In this document: positions 26,286-35,542 of the stretch, one piece after another | Layout: every line of letters starts with the position of its first letter | How positions within the stretch are numbered: the first letter of the stretch is position 1 | Source: Terriglobia bacterium | Lineage (GTDB): Bacteria; Acidobacteriota; Terriglobia; Bryobacterales; UBA6623 | DNA length: 64,000 bases | Direction of reading: 5' to 3' | Assembly (NCBI GenBank): GCA_009838515.1 | Contig: VXRL01000092.1 | Span: 99,338-163,337, forward strand | Translations under genes and position numbers: made by a program | The notes under the pieces: model-generated | What the model was told of the DNA's origin: nothing | The model's input: only the letters and a program-made list of their open reading frames with translations | Databases searched by the model: none

Positions 26286-29200
26286 ATGACCCTGAGACTG
26301 TTGCCGCTTGCGGCGCTGCTGGCGGCGGGCCTTTCGGCCCAGACCAAGCTGCTTCGATATCCCGACATCCACCGCGATCGAGTCGCCTTCGTGTATGCCG
26401 GCGACCTCTGGACCGCGTCCAGCCAAGGAGGTCGGGCCATCCGGCTGACAGCCCATCCGGGCCTCGAGTTGTTTCCGAAGTTCTCGCCCGACGGCAGGTG
26501 GATCGCTTTTACAGGACAGTACGACGGCGACGAGCAGGTCTATGTGGTCCCGGCAGACGGTGGCGAGCCACGACAGCTGACCTACTACCCCGCACGCGGC
26601 CCCTTGGCGCCGCGCTGGGGCTATGACCACCATGTGTACGGCTGGACCCCCGACGGAACTGCCGTGCTGTTCCGCTCGACCCGCGAGTATTGGGGGGCCA
26701 AGGACGGGCGGCTCTACACGGTGCCGCTGGAGGGCGGGCTGCCGTCGCCCCTAGCGATGCCGGTATCGGGCGCGGGGGACATTTCCGCGGACGGCAAGCG
26801 CGTGGCGTACGCTCCACTGTTCCGGGACTTCCGCGCTTGGAAGCGCTACCAGGGCGGCTGGGCCCAGGACCTCTACATCTTCGACTTGGACAGCGGCACG
26901 GCCGAGCAGATCACCGACCACGTCCGCAGCGAGCGCGACCCGATGTGGATCGGCGGTGACGTGTACTTTGCCTCCGACAGCGACGGCACGCTCAATCTGT
27001 ACCGCTATTCCACGAAGACCAAGCAGACGCAGCAGCTCACCCGCGAGAGCGTCTGGGACGTGCGCTGGCCGTCGAGCGACTCGCGCGGCCGCATCGTCTA
27101 CGAGCTGAACGGGGAGCTTCGCGTCTATGACACGAAGGCGGGCAAGTCCCGCGCGATCTCGATCAGCGTTCCCAGCGATGGCGTCGCGAAGCGGCCGCGG
27201 CGTGTTTCGGCCGCCGACAACATCGAGGACTATTCCCTGAGCCCGAAGGGCAAGCGTGCGGTCTTCAGCGCGCGCGGCGACATCTTCACGGTTCCGGCCG
27301 AAAAGGGCCCGACCCGGAACCTCACCAAGTCGTCCGATGCGCATGATCGCTCGCCGAGTTGGTCGCCGGATGGCAAGCGAATCGCGTTCGTGTCGGACAT
27401 GTCAGGCGAGCAGCAGGTCCATGTCATCGACCATATGGGCGGCAGCTCGGAGCAGCTGACAGAGAGGACAAGCGGTCGGCTGTACCGCTTGGCGTGGTCT
27501 CCGGACTCCGAGCGGATCGTCTTCTCCGACCAGCTGGGCAGGGTGTACGTGCTGGACGTCACAACCAAGCAGATCAAGGAGATCGCTGACGAGCCACGCG
27601 GGAGGATCGCCGATTACCAGTGGTCGCCGCGCGGGGGCTATCTGGCGTTTACCGTCAGCGTGGCTTCCCGTGTCAATTCGATCTTCATCTGGGACGCTGC
27701 TGACGACAAGCTGCACCAAGTGGGCGGTGCGATGTTCGAAGAGTTTCTGCCCGTCTGGGGGAAGAAGGGCGATTTCCTGTACTTTCTCAGCGACCGCGAG
27801 TTTTCGCCGCTGATCTCAACCACGGAGTGGAACTTCGCGACGAACCGCCAGACTGGAATCTTCGCTCTCGCCTTGCGCAAGGACGTCGCTCACCCGTTCC
27901 CGCCCCAGAGCGACGAGGCGGAACTCGCCGAAGAAGAGGCCCATGCTGACGGCGACGAGTCCGGCGAGAGCGCCGAGGGCGAATCCGCCGCTTCTGGCGA
28001 GAACGGCGACAAGCCCGAGGAAGGGCCCATCCGGATCGACTTCGACGGACTCGGCGAACGTGTCGCCCGACTGCCGGTGCCTGCGGATAACTATCGCGGC
28101 CTGGCGGCTGTTGAAGGGTCCTTGCTAGTGTTGCAGGACGGGCCGTTCTACTACGGCCGGAGTTCGGGAGTTGAGGCGGAGGTCAAGATTTTCGACCTGG
28201 AAGAGCGCGAGCTCAAGACGGTCACCGAGGCAGGCAGCTTTGCGCTCTCGGCCGACGGCAAGAAGCTCTTGGTACGCAAGGGGAGGGGCTTCAGGCTGGT
28301 GGACGCCAAGCCCGACGCCAAGGATGCCAAGACTGTCTCCACTGGCGGGATGGAACTCGACTTGGTGCCGAGCGATGAGTGGACCACCATCTTCAACGAG
28401 GTCTGGCGGAGATATCGGGACTTCTTCTACGTCGAGAACATGCACGGCTACGATTGGCAGGCCTTGCGCGACCAGTATCGGCCGTGGCTGGCACACGTCA
28501 AGCACCGCTCGGACCTCAACTATGTGATCGGCGAGATGATCGCCGAATTGAACGTCGGGCATGCCTACATTTCCGGCGGGGATTACGAGGCTCCGGACCG
28601 TCCGAGAGTCGCGTTGCCAGGGGCGGAATTCGAACTGGACGCGAGCAGCGGCCGCTACCGGATCGCCCGCATCTTGCGCGGCCACAACGAGGAAGACGAG
28701 TACCGCGCTCCCCTGACCGAGATCGGCGTGGACGCCCGGCTCGGGGATTACGTGCTCGCCGTCGATGGCGACGAGCTGCTGGCCGGCACGAATCCGTACC
28801 GGCTGCTCCGCCACAAGGCGGCGAGGCCCGTGGAGCTGACCCTGAACGACACGCCTAGCTCGAACGGTGCGCGCAAGGTGTCGTTCCGCCCCATCACGGA
28901 CGAGTCCAACCTGCGCTACCTGGGCTGGGTGGAGGCCAACCGCAAGGCGGTCTCGGATGCCACCGGCGGCAAGGTCGGCTACCTGCACGTGCCCGACATG
29001 AGTTCGCGCGGCATCAGCGAGTTCATCAAGTGGTACTATCCGCAGCTCCGTAAGCAGGGCCTGATCGTGGACGTGCGCGGCAACGGTGGTGGAAACGTGT
29101 CGCAGATGCTGATTGAGCGACTGCGCCGCGAACTGCTCGGCACGCGGTTTTCCCGGACGATCGACGACTTCCGCACATATCCTGGCGAGGTGTTTCTCGG

Positions 29201-29576
29201 GCACTTAGTCTGCCTGGTGAGCGAGAATTCCGCTTCCGATGGCGATATCTTCGCGGCGCGGTTCAAGCAGGCGGGCCTCGGCCCGCTGATCGGCAAGCGT
29301 TCCTGGGGAGGGGTGATCGGCATCACATCGCACGGCCCCCTCATGGATGGTGGGGACGTGCGCGTGCCGGAGTTCGCGACCAATGCGGTGGATGGTTCTT
29401 GGATCATCGAGGGACACGGGGTCGATCCCGACATCGTCGTGGCCAACGATCCCGAGGCGGTCCTTGCTGGCCGGGACCAGCAGTTGGAGCGCGCCATCGA
29501 GGAGGTGCAGCGAAGGATTCGCGAGGAGCCGCGGCCGCTGCCTCAGCGGCCGGAAGACCCTGTGAGGACTCCCTAG
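26286..29576 (+). CDS. Tricorn-like peptidase (S41), secreted
   Basis: 1096-residue homologue of tricorn protease, which trims oligopeptides to small fragments. ATG 26286 gives a signal peptide (RLLPLAALLAAGLSAQ), so it acts outside the cytoplasm, unlike the archaeal enzyme. The order is two WD40-like PD40 propellers (for example FSPDGRWIAFTGQYDGDEQV and WSPDGKRIAFVSDMSGEQQV), a Glu/Ser/Gly-rich acidic linker (about residues 548-585), a capping helical domain, PDZ-like, and an S41 catalytic core. The catalytic His is near residue 759 (ELNVGHAYI) and the nucleophile near residue 984 (SENSASDGDIF). A separate signature is GLIVDVRGNGGGNVSQ. The residue before the catalytic His is Gly. Confidence 0.93.
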   Translation: MTLRLLPLAALLAAGLSAQTKLLRYPDIHRDRVAFVYAGDLWTASSQGGRAIRLTAHPGLELFPKFSPDGRWIAFTGQYDGDEQVYVVPADGGEPRQLTYYPARGPLAPRWGYDHHVYGWTPDGTAVLFRSTREYWGAKDGRLYTVPLEGGLPSPLAMPVSGAGDISADGKRVAYAPLFRDFRAWKRYQGGWAQDLYIFDLDSGTAEQITDHVRSERDPMWIGGDVYFASDSDGTLNLYRYSTKTKQTQQLTRESVWDVRWPSSDSRGRIVYELNGELRVYDTKAGKSRAISISVPSDGVAKRPRRVSAADNIEDYSLSPKGKRAVFSARGDIFTVPAEKGPTRNLTKSSDAHDRSPSWSPDGKRIAFVSDMSGEQQVHVIDHMGGSSEQLTERTSGRLYRLAWSPDSERIVFSDQLGRVYVLDVTTKQIKEIADEPRGRIADYQWSPRGGYLAFTVSVASRVNSIFIWDAADDKLHQVGGAMFEEFLPVWGKKGDFLYFLSDREFSPLISTTEWNFATNRQTGIFALALRKDVAHPFPPQSDEAELAEEEAHADGDESGESAEGESAASGENGDKPEEGPIRIDFDGLGERVARLPVPADNYRGLAAVEGSLLVLQDGPFYYGRSSGVEAEVKIFDLEERELKTVTEAGSFALSADGKKLLVRKGRGFRLVDAKPDAKDAKTVSTGGMELDLVPSDEWTTIFNEVWRRYRDFFYVENMHGYDWQALRDQYRPWLAHVKHRSDLNYVIGEMIAELNVGHAYISGGDYEAPDRPRVALPGAEFELDASSGRYRIARILRGHNEEDEYRAPLTEIGVDARLGDYVLAVDGDELLAGTNPYRLLRHKAARPVELTLNDTPSSNGARKVSFRPITDESNLRYLGWVEANRKAVSDATGGKVGYLHVPDMSSRGISEFIKWYYPQLRKQGLIVDVRGNGGGNVSQMLIERLRRELLGTRFSRTIDDFRTYPGEVFLGHLVCLVSENSASDGDIFAARFKQAGLGPLIGKRSWGGVIGITSHGPLMDGGDVRVPEFATNAVDGSWIIEGHGVDPDIVVANDPEAVLAGRDQQLERAIEEVQRRIREEPRPLPQRPEDPVRTP

Positions 29577-29624
29577 GCTAAGGCCGATGTCATTGCATCT
29601 CCTGTCCACGCGTGCGATGCTTCT

Positions 29625-31979
29625 TTGGCACAGCGGCCCGAAGCTTGCTCTCGGAGGGCGAAAGTGCTTGGACTGGCTGTGTGGATCGGCCTATCGGCCC
29701 TAGTCTCCGCGCTGGTGCCCGTGCCGCGCCTAGCCGCCCAATCGGCCGAGACGACCGGGAGCGTAGCGGTGGTGGCGGGCGCCAGGGCCGTGCGGGCCCA
29801 CACCTCGCCTCCAATCGTCGCCGCGGAAGTTACGGAACTGACAGTATCCCGCACGCGGACTTCCACAGAAGAGTTCGAGTTCTTCGTGGACACGTTGATT
29901 GGGTCGCTCCAGTTCGGCAGTTTCGGGATCGGCCAGGCCTTGGGCGATCCGGCGATGGGCGGATTGCTCCTGCCATTGGACCTGCCGACGCCGTTCTCCA
30001 TCGGTGAACCCGCCGGCACGAATCCTTCCGAAGGCTTGCTGTTTTGGTCCGGTAGCGCGTTCGCGCGTGACGTTAGCGGAACCGAGACCAATGGCCACGT
30101 TGTCATTGGCGAGGTAGAGGTTTCGATCGCGAGTTATGCCGACCCGCGCGCCAATGTCTCATTCTTCGACCTGTTTGATCTCAACACGGGGGCAAGTAAA
30201 GAGGACTTTGGTTGGACGGACGTACCAGTGCAGGACGGCACTTTCAACGCCGGCTCGCTCTGGAGCAGTCAGGCCAGCGACCCGGCGACCGGTGTGCCCG
30301 CGCAGGACGGCGCCTTCGGCGCTGGAACGCAGAGCGAGGCGGTGCAGGGAAAGTTCTTCGGCCAAAGCCACATCGGCGTCGGAGGCATCTTTCAGAGCGA
30401 TGGCCTGATCGGCGCGTTCGGAGCCCAGCGCGCGCATCCAGAAGTGCTCACGGTCGTAGATGCTAGACCCGTGCTGCCGTCGGGCCCTCTCCCCGCGGCG
30501 ACACGGCTGTTAGGGGTCGTATTGGGAGGACCGCCAACTCTGCACGAACCAATGGTTGGGGGATCGAGCGAATTCAATTCTCCCCTAACTGAAGTGCCCG
30601 TGCCGTTGGGAGACTTACAAAGCGAGATCAACATCGGCCAGACGAGTCTGAGCTTGCGAGGAATTGCCGGCGGCAAGAGCGGCGACCACGGCGAGCTTTC
30701 CATGACGGTGCGGTTCGGTCTAGGGCTCGGCGATCTGCTGCCCGCCACGCTCAGCATGAGAGCGGACGGCTTGGCCGGCCAGGATGGCCAGGCGGGATAC
30801 TCCATCCTTACAAGCAAGATCGAGTTCGACTTGGGACAGGGGCCTCAGCCGTTTCCAGAAGGTGTCGAAGCGACGACCCTGATCGCGGGTGGTTTCGGAT
30901 TCCTGACGAGTCCGACGACGAGCGTTGCCCGCTGGACTGGGACGTTGCAGGCTGAAGACATCAGTGACTCGCGCTGGCAGGGCAATCAGGTCAGCGGGGA
31001 TGTCTCCATCAGCGTGCATCTGGCCCCAGAGCCAGCAGTAAACGTAGAGTTCTCTAATCTAGCCGACCAAGGCTCCACTCGTACCCATGAGAACATCTCT
31101 TGGACATCGATCCCGGTCTCGAAGGGAAACTTCGTTGCAGAGGACGGTGCCAATCTGCTGCAAGGAGTTTTTGCGGGGTTGGATGGAACAAGCGTCGCGG
31201 GAATATTCCAGTGGAACGGCCTCTCGGGAGGATTCGTCGCGTCGGACATGAGCCGAGCCGTTCCGCTGCTTCCGATAGGCCAGAGCTCGCCGGACGCGGC
31301 CGGCGAGGACGTGCGGCTGCATGTGAGCGTCCCTTCGCTAGATGCCCGGCGCGGCATCGTTGGCACCGTTGCAGAGGTCTCGACCATCGAAGGGCTGCTG
31401 CTCGACGCGAGGCCCGAGGATCCCGTCGGAGTGATCCAAGGCGTGCGAATCGACAGGCTAGAGCTCGCGGATACCCAGATCGGGGGTGTCGCGTCCGACG
31501 TCAACGGCCTTGGCGGATGGCTGGATGAGGGCTACTTCGGCGCAGCTGGGATCTATCGTACAGACGAAGATCTCGTCCAGCGTCGCTTGGCTTCCGCAGC
31601 GCTGATGGTGGGAACCGGCTCGTCCTCCAACCCGCCCGATGTGAGCGCCACTTGGACGGGCGAGATGGTTGGCATCGACACCAGCGGTTCGGCGACGGAT
31701 GGGAACATCGTTCGTGGCGATGCCAGTATCAGCCTTAGAACTGCGACGTACCTGCTAGCGACGGTCTCTCTTACGGGCATCGTTGACCAGACGCGCGACC
31801 TGACGCGGCCCGACATGTGGTGGGGCGGTATTCCCGTCTTTAGCGGCAGTTTCGAATCCGCGACCTCAGACGACGAGATCGCGGGCAGATTCCTCGGGCC
31901 GGACCATCACGAGGTGGCCGGCACGTTCGATTGGTCCGGGATCCAGGGCGCGTTTGGCGCGCGGATCGCGGATCCATAG
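29625..31979 (+). CDS. Secreted protein with three TbpB-like beta-barrel repeats
   Basis: 784 residues; TTG 29625 (or a GTG 39 bases further) gives a signal peptide ending PRLAAQS. Three copies of a 100-120 residue unit recur. Each opens WxGxxxxxD and ends with a turn such as HIGVGGIFQSDGLIGAFGAQ, SVAGIFQWNGLSGGFVAS or EVAGTFDWSGIQGAFGAR. This VAGxFxxxGxxGAFGA ending is the signature of the eight-stranded barrel of transferrin-binding-protein-B-like (Lipoprotein 5) domains. No lipobox Cys was found after the signal, so it may be released or held by other means. Could bind a host or environmental ligand; partner unknown. Confidence 0.7.
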   Translation: MAQRPEACSRRAKVLGLAVWIGLSALVSALVPVPRLAAQSAETTGSVAVVAGARAVRAHTSPPIVAAEVTELTVSRTRTSTEEFEFFVDTLIGSLQFGSFGIGQALGDPAMGGLLLPLDLPTPFSIGEPAGTNPSEGLLFWSGSAFARDVSGTETNGHVVIGEVEVSIASYADPRANVSFFDLFDLNTGASKEDFGWTDVPVQDGTFNAGSLWSSQASDPATGVPAQDGAFGAGTQSEAVQGKFFGQSHIGVGGIFQSDGLIGAFGAQRAHPEVLTVVDARPVLPSGPLPAATRLLGVVLGGPPTLHEPMVGGSSEFNSPLTEVPVPLGDLQSEINIGQTSLSLRGIAGGKSGDHGELSMTVRFGLGLGDLLPATLSMRADGLAGQDGQAGYSILTSKIEFDLGQGPQPFPEGVEATTLIAGGFGFLTSPTTSVARWTGTLQAEDISDSRWQGNQVSGDVSISVHLAPEPAVNVEFSNLADQGSTRTHENISWTSIPVSKGNFVAEDGANLLQGVFAGLDGTSVAGIFQWNGLSGGFVASDMSRAVPLLPIGQSSPDAAGEDVRLHVSVPSLDARRGIVGTVAEVSTIEGLLLDARPEDPVGVIQGVRIDRLELADTQIGGVASDVNGLGGWLDEGYFGAAGIYRTDEDLVQRRLASAALMVGTGSSSNPPDVSATWTGEMVGIDTSGSATDGNIVRGDASISLRTATYLLATVSLTGIVDQTRDLTRPDMWWGGIPVFSGSFESATSDDEIAGRFLGPDHHEVAGTFDWSGIQGAFGARIADP

Positions 31980-32101
31980 GATTCTGAACCTCTTGCGCGT
32001 TCGTCCGGCTGGCCGCATTGCCAGGCGCCTGATCCGGCACTAGCCCACGTCTTTGAGCGGGGCCTGGAGCTTGAAGCGCGCGTAGGCTTTGGTTGTCTCG
32101 C

Positions 32102-32530
32102 TTATGCTGCCACCCAGGGGTCCGCGACCTCGATGCCGGTGTCGTCGAAATCTTGAACGTTCCGTGTCACAACCGCCATGTCGCGGGAGCGAGCGATCGC
32201 TGCGATCTGGCAATCGGTCGGCGCGATGGGGCGTCCGGTGGAACGGCGTGCGGCGGCGATGTCCGCATATTCGCGCGCCGCAGCTCTGTCGAACGGCAGA
32301 ATCCGGCCGTCGTCGAGATCCTCTCGCAAGATCGCCTCGATTGCAAAGGCCAGCGTGTCTCGGCGCCGGCCCGTAGGCAGGATCGCAACTCCGTAACGCA
32401 ACTCCGCTTCGCCACCTACCGAGAAATACAGGTCCGTCGCCGGACGTTTCCCGACCCACCTCTCCACCGCCGGATCCGGCGACGGACGCAGGAGTTCGGA
32501 GACAACATTGGTATCAAGCAGTACCGCCAT
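32102..32530 (-). CDS. FitB-like PIN-domain toxin
   Basis: 142 residues from ATG 32530, which is preceded by GGAGGCT; a TTG at 32548 would overlap the antitoxin end. MAVLLDTNVVSELLRPSPDP is the FitB-type N-terminus. AELRYGVAILPTGRR, PFDRAAAREYADI and GRPIAPTDCQIAAIARSRD then carry the remaining acidic PIN residues. Predicted RNase toxin of a type II pair with the gene upstream. Confidence 0.9.
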   Translation of the reverse strand: MAVLLDTNVVSELLRPSPDPAVERWVGKRPATDLYFSVGGEAELRYGVAILPTGRRRDTLAFAIEAILREDLDDGRILPFDRAAAREYADIAAARRSTGRPIAPTDCQIAAIARSRDMAVVTRNVQDFDDTGIEVADPWVAA

Positions 32531-32540
32531 AGCCTCCGGC

Positions 32541-32789
32541 TCAATCAAGGGTTGGTGGCTCTCGCGCGGGCTCGCGCGGCGGCAACTCTAGGTCCACGCC
32601 GCCAAGGGGTGCTATCCGGGCGCGTATTGCACTTGCGAGATTCCGGCAAGCTGCCTTCGATTCCACGGCCTGTCTCAGAAACAAGCGGGCTTCCTCTTCC
32701 ATGGATCGCCCATTACTGGCCGCCCGAACCCGCAAGCGGGTCTTCACGTCGTCGTCGAGGTTGAGGATCGTAATGCTCGCCATGGCCAT
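32541..32789 (-). CDS. FitA-like ribbon-helix-helix antitoxin
   Basis: 82 residues from ATG 32789 (a second ATG at 32783 is possible). MAMASITILNLDDDVKTRLR and NGRSMEEEARLFLRQAV are typical FitA: an RHH DNA-binding unit followed by a toxin-neutralising tail ending REPPTLD. Stops 10 bases before the chosen toxin start. Forms the second toxin-antitoxin module of the window, unrelated in sequence to vapBC at 17.1-17.8 kb. Confidence 0.88.
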   Translation of the reverse strand: MAMASITILNLDDDVKTRLRVRAASNGRSMEEEARLFLRQAVESKAACRNLASAIRARIAPLGGVDLELPPREPAREPPTLD

Positions 32790-33033
32790 GCCCTCTGCTT
32801 CTTCAAGACTCAAATTTAGCCCTGATTGCGATGCAATCAAAACACTGACACCGCTGGACACAGCCGCCAGCAAGCCGTTCATCAACCGCCCGCTGATGTT
32901 CGGCCGTGCGCCGAACCAAATACGCCTCATCCGCGCCTCGGGCAAGCTCGGCCCATAGATGCGCCGGGCGAGCCCCGCCGTCTCGTGATCGAGTCTGACC
33001 TGATGCTAGCGGCGGCGCGGCTCGCTTGGTCGC

Positions 33034-33546
33034 TCAGTAGACTGGTGTGCCATAGGGCACGGGCGTCTCGACGCGCTGAATCTCGCTGACCCTTGCAATC
33101 TTCCAGATTTCGTCGACGCGCTCGAGGAAGATCTGCTGAACCTCGTTGCGATCCGCGTAGACGTACTCCACCCGCACTTGGGCGTCGTTCCCAGACTCCT
33201 CCGGAGCGTTCATCGCGATGCCCTTGATGTCCCTGTTGCGCTCCCGGAGAAATTCCGAAAAGCGCTCCGGCCCCATCTCCTCCATGCTCTGGCGAAGCGT
33301 GCGTTCCATCTGCCCCGCATAGCAGTCCAAGTAATCGTCGACCAGCCCGTCCCTGGCCGCATCCAGCATGGAGTAGATCACGTCCCTCGGTTCTTCCGGC
33401 TTGGAAGAACCGAGGCCCAAGAAGCCGCCGTCGTCGCTGCCGCCAAGGTCCAGGCGCTCAAACCCGCCCTGGTACCAGGCGATGATCGCCAAGCCGGCAA
33501 CGATGACCGTAACCGTGACTGCCTGCGCCTTCGCATCCTTGCTCAT
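33034..33546 (-). CDS. Membrane-anchored small protein, NTF2-like fold possible
   Basis: 170 residues. One N-terminal transmembrane helix (AVTVTVIVAGLAIIAWYQGG) is followed by a Gly/Asp/Ser linker. A soluble domain (IYSMLDAARDGLVDDYLDCY and AQVRVEYVYADRNEVQQIFL) has the helix-then-sheet pattern of DUF4878/NTF2-like lids. No named family. The ATG overlaps the stop of the upstream HflK-like gene by four bases, making it the last gene of the ATPase-HflK/HflC operon. It is probably an accessory subunit of that membrane assembly (inference from position). Confidence 0.72.
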   Translation of the reverse strand: MSKDAKAQAVTVTVIVAGLAIIAWYQGGFERLDLGGSDDGGFLGLGSSKPEEPRDVIYSMLDAARDGLVDDYLDCYAGQMERTLRQSMEEMGPERFSEFLRERNRDIKGIAMNAPEESGNDAQVRVEYVYADRNEVQQIFLERVDEIWKIARVSEIQRVETPVPYGTPVY

Positions 33547-34535
33547 GGCAGCGATGACTGGCGGCTGCTGTCCCGCCGGATGATGTTCAGGTCGAGATTG
33601 CCGTCCTCATCAACGATCGTCTTGCGCAGGCGCGGCAGTATCTCCTCCATCGTCTCTAGGAATAATCGGCTGCGCGTCACGTCGGGGTTGCGGGCGTATT
33701 CCGAGGCCAGTTTCTCAAACCTGGCAGCGTCACCGTGAGCCCGCTGGATGCGGCGTTCGCGATAGCCGTGTGATGCAGACAGCATCTGCTGTGCCTGCCC
33801 GCGCGCCCTGGGAAGGATGTCGTTGGCGTAGCCTTCGGCTTCGTTGACGATCCGCGCGGCGTCTGCCCTGGCCGAGGCGACGTCCCGGAACGCATCGGCC
33901 GCCTCCGCCGGCGGAGTGACGGATCGGATGTTTACAGTCGACAGCACCACTCCCAATCCGTGGCGGTCAATCAGGTCTTGCGACTGCCGACGCACTTCCT
34001 CTTGAATCGCGATCTTCTCGGTCGTCAGGACCTCGTCCACTGCCCGGGTGGAAATCTGTCGCTCTAGCGTGGCTTCGACGGCGTTTGCCACGGCTAGGTC
34101 AACGTTGGCTGACCGGAACAGATAGTTCGCCGGTTCGGCAATGCTGTACTGCACGACCGCCCGTACGTTGAGGATGTTCTGGTCGCCGCTCAGGAACTGG
34201 GAGAGCACGGGGTCGGCAGGCAAGGCGTTCGCCTCGTCGGCGAGCTCGCCACCGATGAACGCGCGCTTCAACTCTCGTACCTTCAGCTTGTGCACCTGGC
34301 CCGCGGGCCACGGCCAGTGCCAGCCGACGCCGGGCATGGCCTGGTCATTCGAAAGCGCCCCGAAGGTTGTCAGCACGGCCTGCTGCTCGGTGCGAATCAC
34401 GTAGATGCCCGAGAGCAACCACAGCGCCGCCAGCGCGCCCGCCAGGCCGCGAGCCGGGACCTGCCGCAGGCTCTCAGCCAGAGGCCCTCGGGGCGAACTG
34501 TCGGTCGCGGTTGCCGGATGCGCGTGCTGGTGCAT
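33543..34535 (-). CDS. hflK: HflK-like SPFH protein (second copy)
   Basis: 330 residues from ATG 34535 (MHQHAHPATATDSS). One transmembrane helix (LAGALAALWLLSGIYVIRTE) is followed by a full SPFH/band-7 domain: VLTTFGALSNDQAMPGVGWH, SGDQNILNVRAVVQYSI, EATLERQISTRAVDEVL, VVLSTVNIRSVTPPAEA. A C-terminal helix contains EAEGYANDILPRARGQAQQM. These are HflK hallmarks; HflK and HflC form a membrane ring around FtsH. It starts 8 bases after the HflC gene stop. Because the ATPase gene also ends in an HflK domain, the operon encodes two HflK-type units for one HflC. Confidence 0.9.
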   Translation of the reverse strand: MHQHAHPATATDSSPRGPLAESLRQVPARGLAGALAALWLLSGIYVIRTEQQAVLTTFGALSNDQAMPGVGWHWPWPAGQVHKLKVRELKRAFIGGELADEANALPADPVLSQFLSGDQNILNVRAVVQYSIAEPANYLFRSANVDLAVANAVEATLERQISTRAVDEVLTTEKIAIQEEVRRQSQDLIDRHGLGVVLSTVNIRSVTPPAEAADAFRDVASARADAARIVNEAEGYANDILPRARGQAQQMLSASHGYRERRIQRAHGDAARFEKLASEYARNPDVTRSRLFLETMEEILPRLRKTIVDEDGNLDLNIIRRDSSRQSSLP

Positions 34536-34543
34536 GGCCGATG

Positions 34544-35539
34544 CTACTGCCCCCTCGTCAACAGACGCAGCAACTCTGAGTCGGCGCTGAGGATCACGGT
34601 CGTGTCCTCGTCCAAGGCCTTTCGGTAGGCTTCCAGGGTCCGGGTGAGCTTGTAGAAGGACTGGTTGCGGGAATAGGCCGCGCCGTATACGCGGGCCGCA
34701 GCCGCGTCGCCTTCGCCCTTGGTGGTCTCGGCCTCCTTGTACGCCTTGGCGAGGATTTCCTCCTTCTTCCTGTCGGCTTCGGCCCGGATTCGTAGAGCCT
34801 GCTCTTCGCCCTCGGCCCGGTACTGCCGGGCGATCCGCTCGCGCTCGGCGCGCATGCGAGCGTAAACGCTCTGCTTGTTCTGCTCCGGCAGGTTGAGCCG
34901 CTTGAGGCGCACGTCGGCGATGCTGATGCCGTACTCCTGCAGCGCAGCGGTGCCGCTGCGCTCGGCCAGCTTGTCGAGCACTTGCTCGGTCTTGACGTGT
35001 TTCGGCGACGTCGAGACGATTTCTTCCAGGTCGAGATTGGCGATCGTCGCCGCCAGACCGGACCAAACCAGGTCGTGCAGGCGCATCTCGGCCGCTCTCT
35101 CGTTGCCCACAGCCTGCACGAACGCCTGCGGGTCGGCGATCTGCCACAGAGCGTAGGTGTCGATGCTCAGGTTCTTCTTGTCCTTGGTCAGAAATTCCGA
35201 GCGCGGGGGGTTGTAGACCCGGAGCCGCCGATCGAAGAGCTGCACTTGCTGCAGCAGCGGCACCTTGATGCTCAGGCCTGCGTCGGTAACGGTGCGGACT
35301 GGCTTGCCTAGTTGCGTGACCAAGGCAAACTCTGTCTCGCGCACGGTGAAAAGGGCGGACCAGGCCAGCACTGCCGCTCCCAGAGCCAGCAAGAGGTTGC
35401 GGTTGCGCTGCAGCAGCCCGCGCCAGTCGAGCGGCTCCTTGGGAGCGTGGTCGTGATGGTGCCCGTGCTCGTGCTGCTCGTCCCCGTGCTTGTGGTCATG
35501 GGAATGGCCGTGGTCGTGTGTGTGGTGGTGGTCGTGCAT
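34544..35539 (-). CDS. hflC: HflC-like protein with histidine-rich N-terminal tail
   Basis: 331 residues. After the helix LLLALGAAVLAWSALFTVRE comes the HflC SPFH core. This has FALVTQLGKPVRTVTDAGLS, VQLFDRRLRVYNPPRSEFLT and KKNLSIDTYALWQIADPQAF. IRAEADRKKEEILAKAYKEA and GDAAAARVYGAAYSRNQSFY then follow, the standard HflC coiled region. What is odd is the first 31 residues: 16 are His, interleaved with Asp/Glu/Gly, a likely metal-chelating cytoplasmic tail not found in ordinary HflC. It begins three bases after the metal ATPase-HflK fusion stop, so metal binding by this tail fits the operon theme. Confidence 0.93.
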   Translation of the reverse strand: MHDHHHTHDHGHSHDHKHGDEQHEHGHHHDHAPKEPLDWRGLLQRNRNLLLALGAAVLAWSALFTVRETEFALVTQLGKPVRTVTDAGLSIKVPLLQQVQLFDRRLRVYNPPRSEFLTKDKKNLSIDTYALWQIADPQAFVQAVGNERAAEMRLHDLVWSGLAATIANLDLEEIVSTSPKHVKTEQVLDKLAERSGTAALQEYGISIADVRLKRLNLPEQNKQSVYARMRAERERIARQYRAEGEEQALRIRAEADRKKEEILAKAYKEAETTKGEGDAAAARVYGAAYSRNQSFYKLTRTLEAYRKALDEDTTVILSADSELLRLLTRGQ

Positions 35540-35542
35540 GGT

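Noticed and set aside
32040..32101. Minus-strand tail-like peptide TKAYARFKLQAPLKDVG before a stop
   Set aside because: It is the continuation of a shadow frame of the FitB-like gene and matches no family I recognise.
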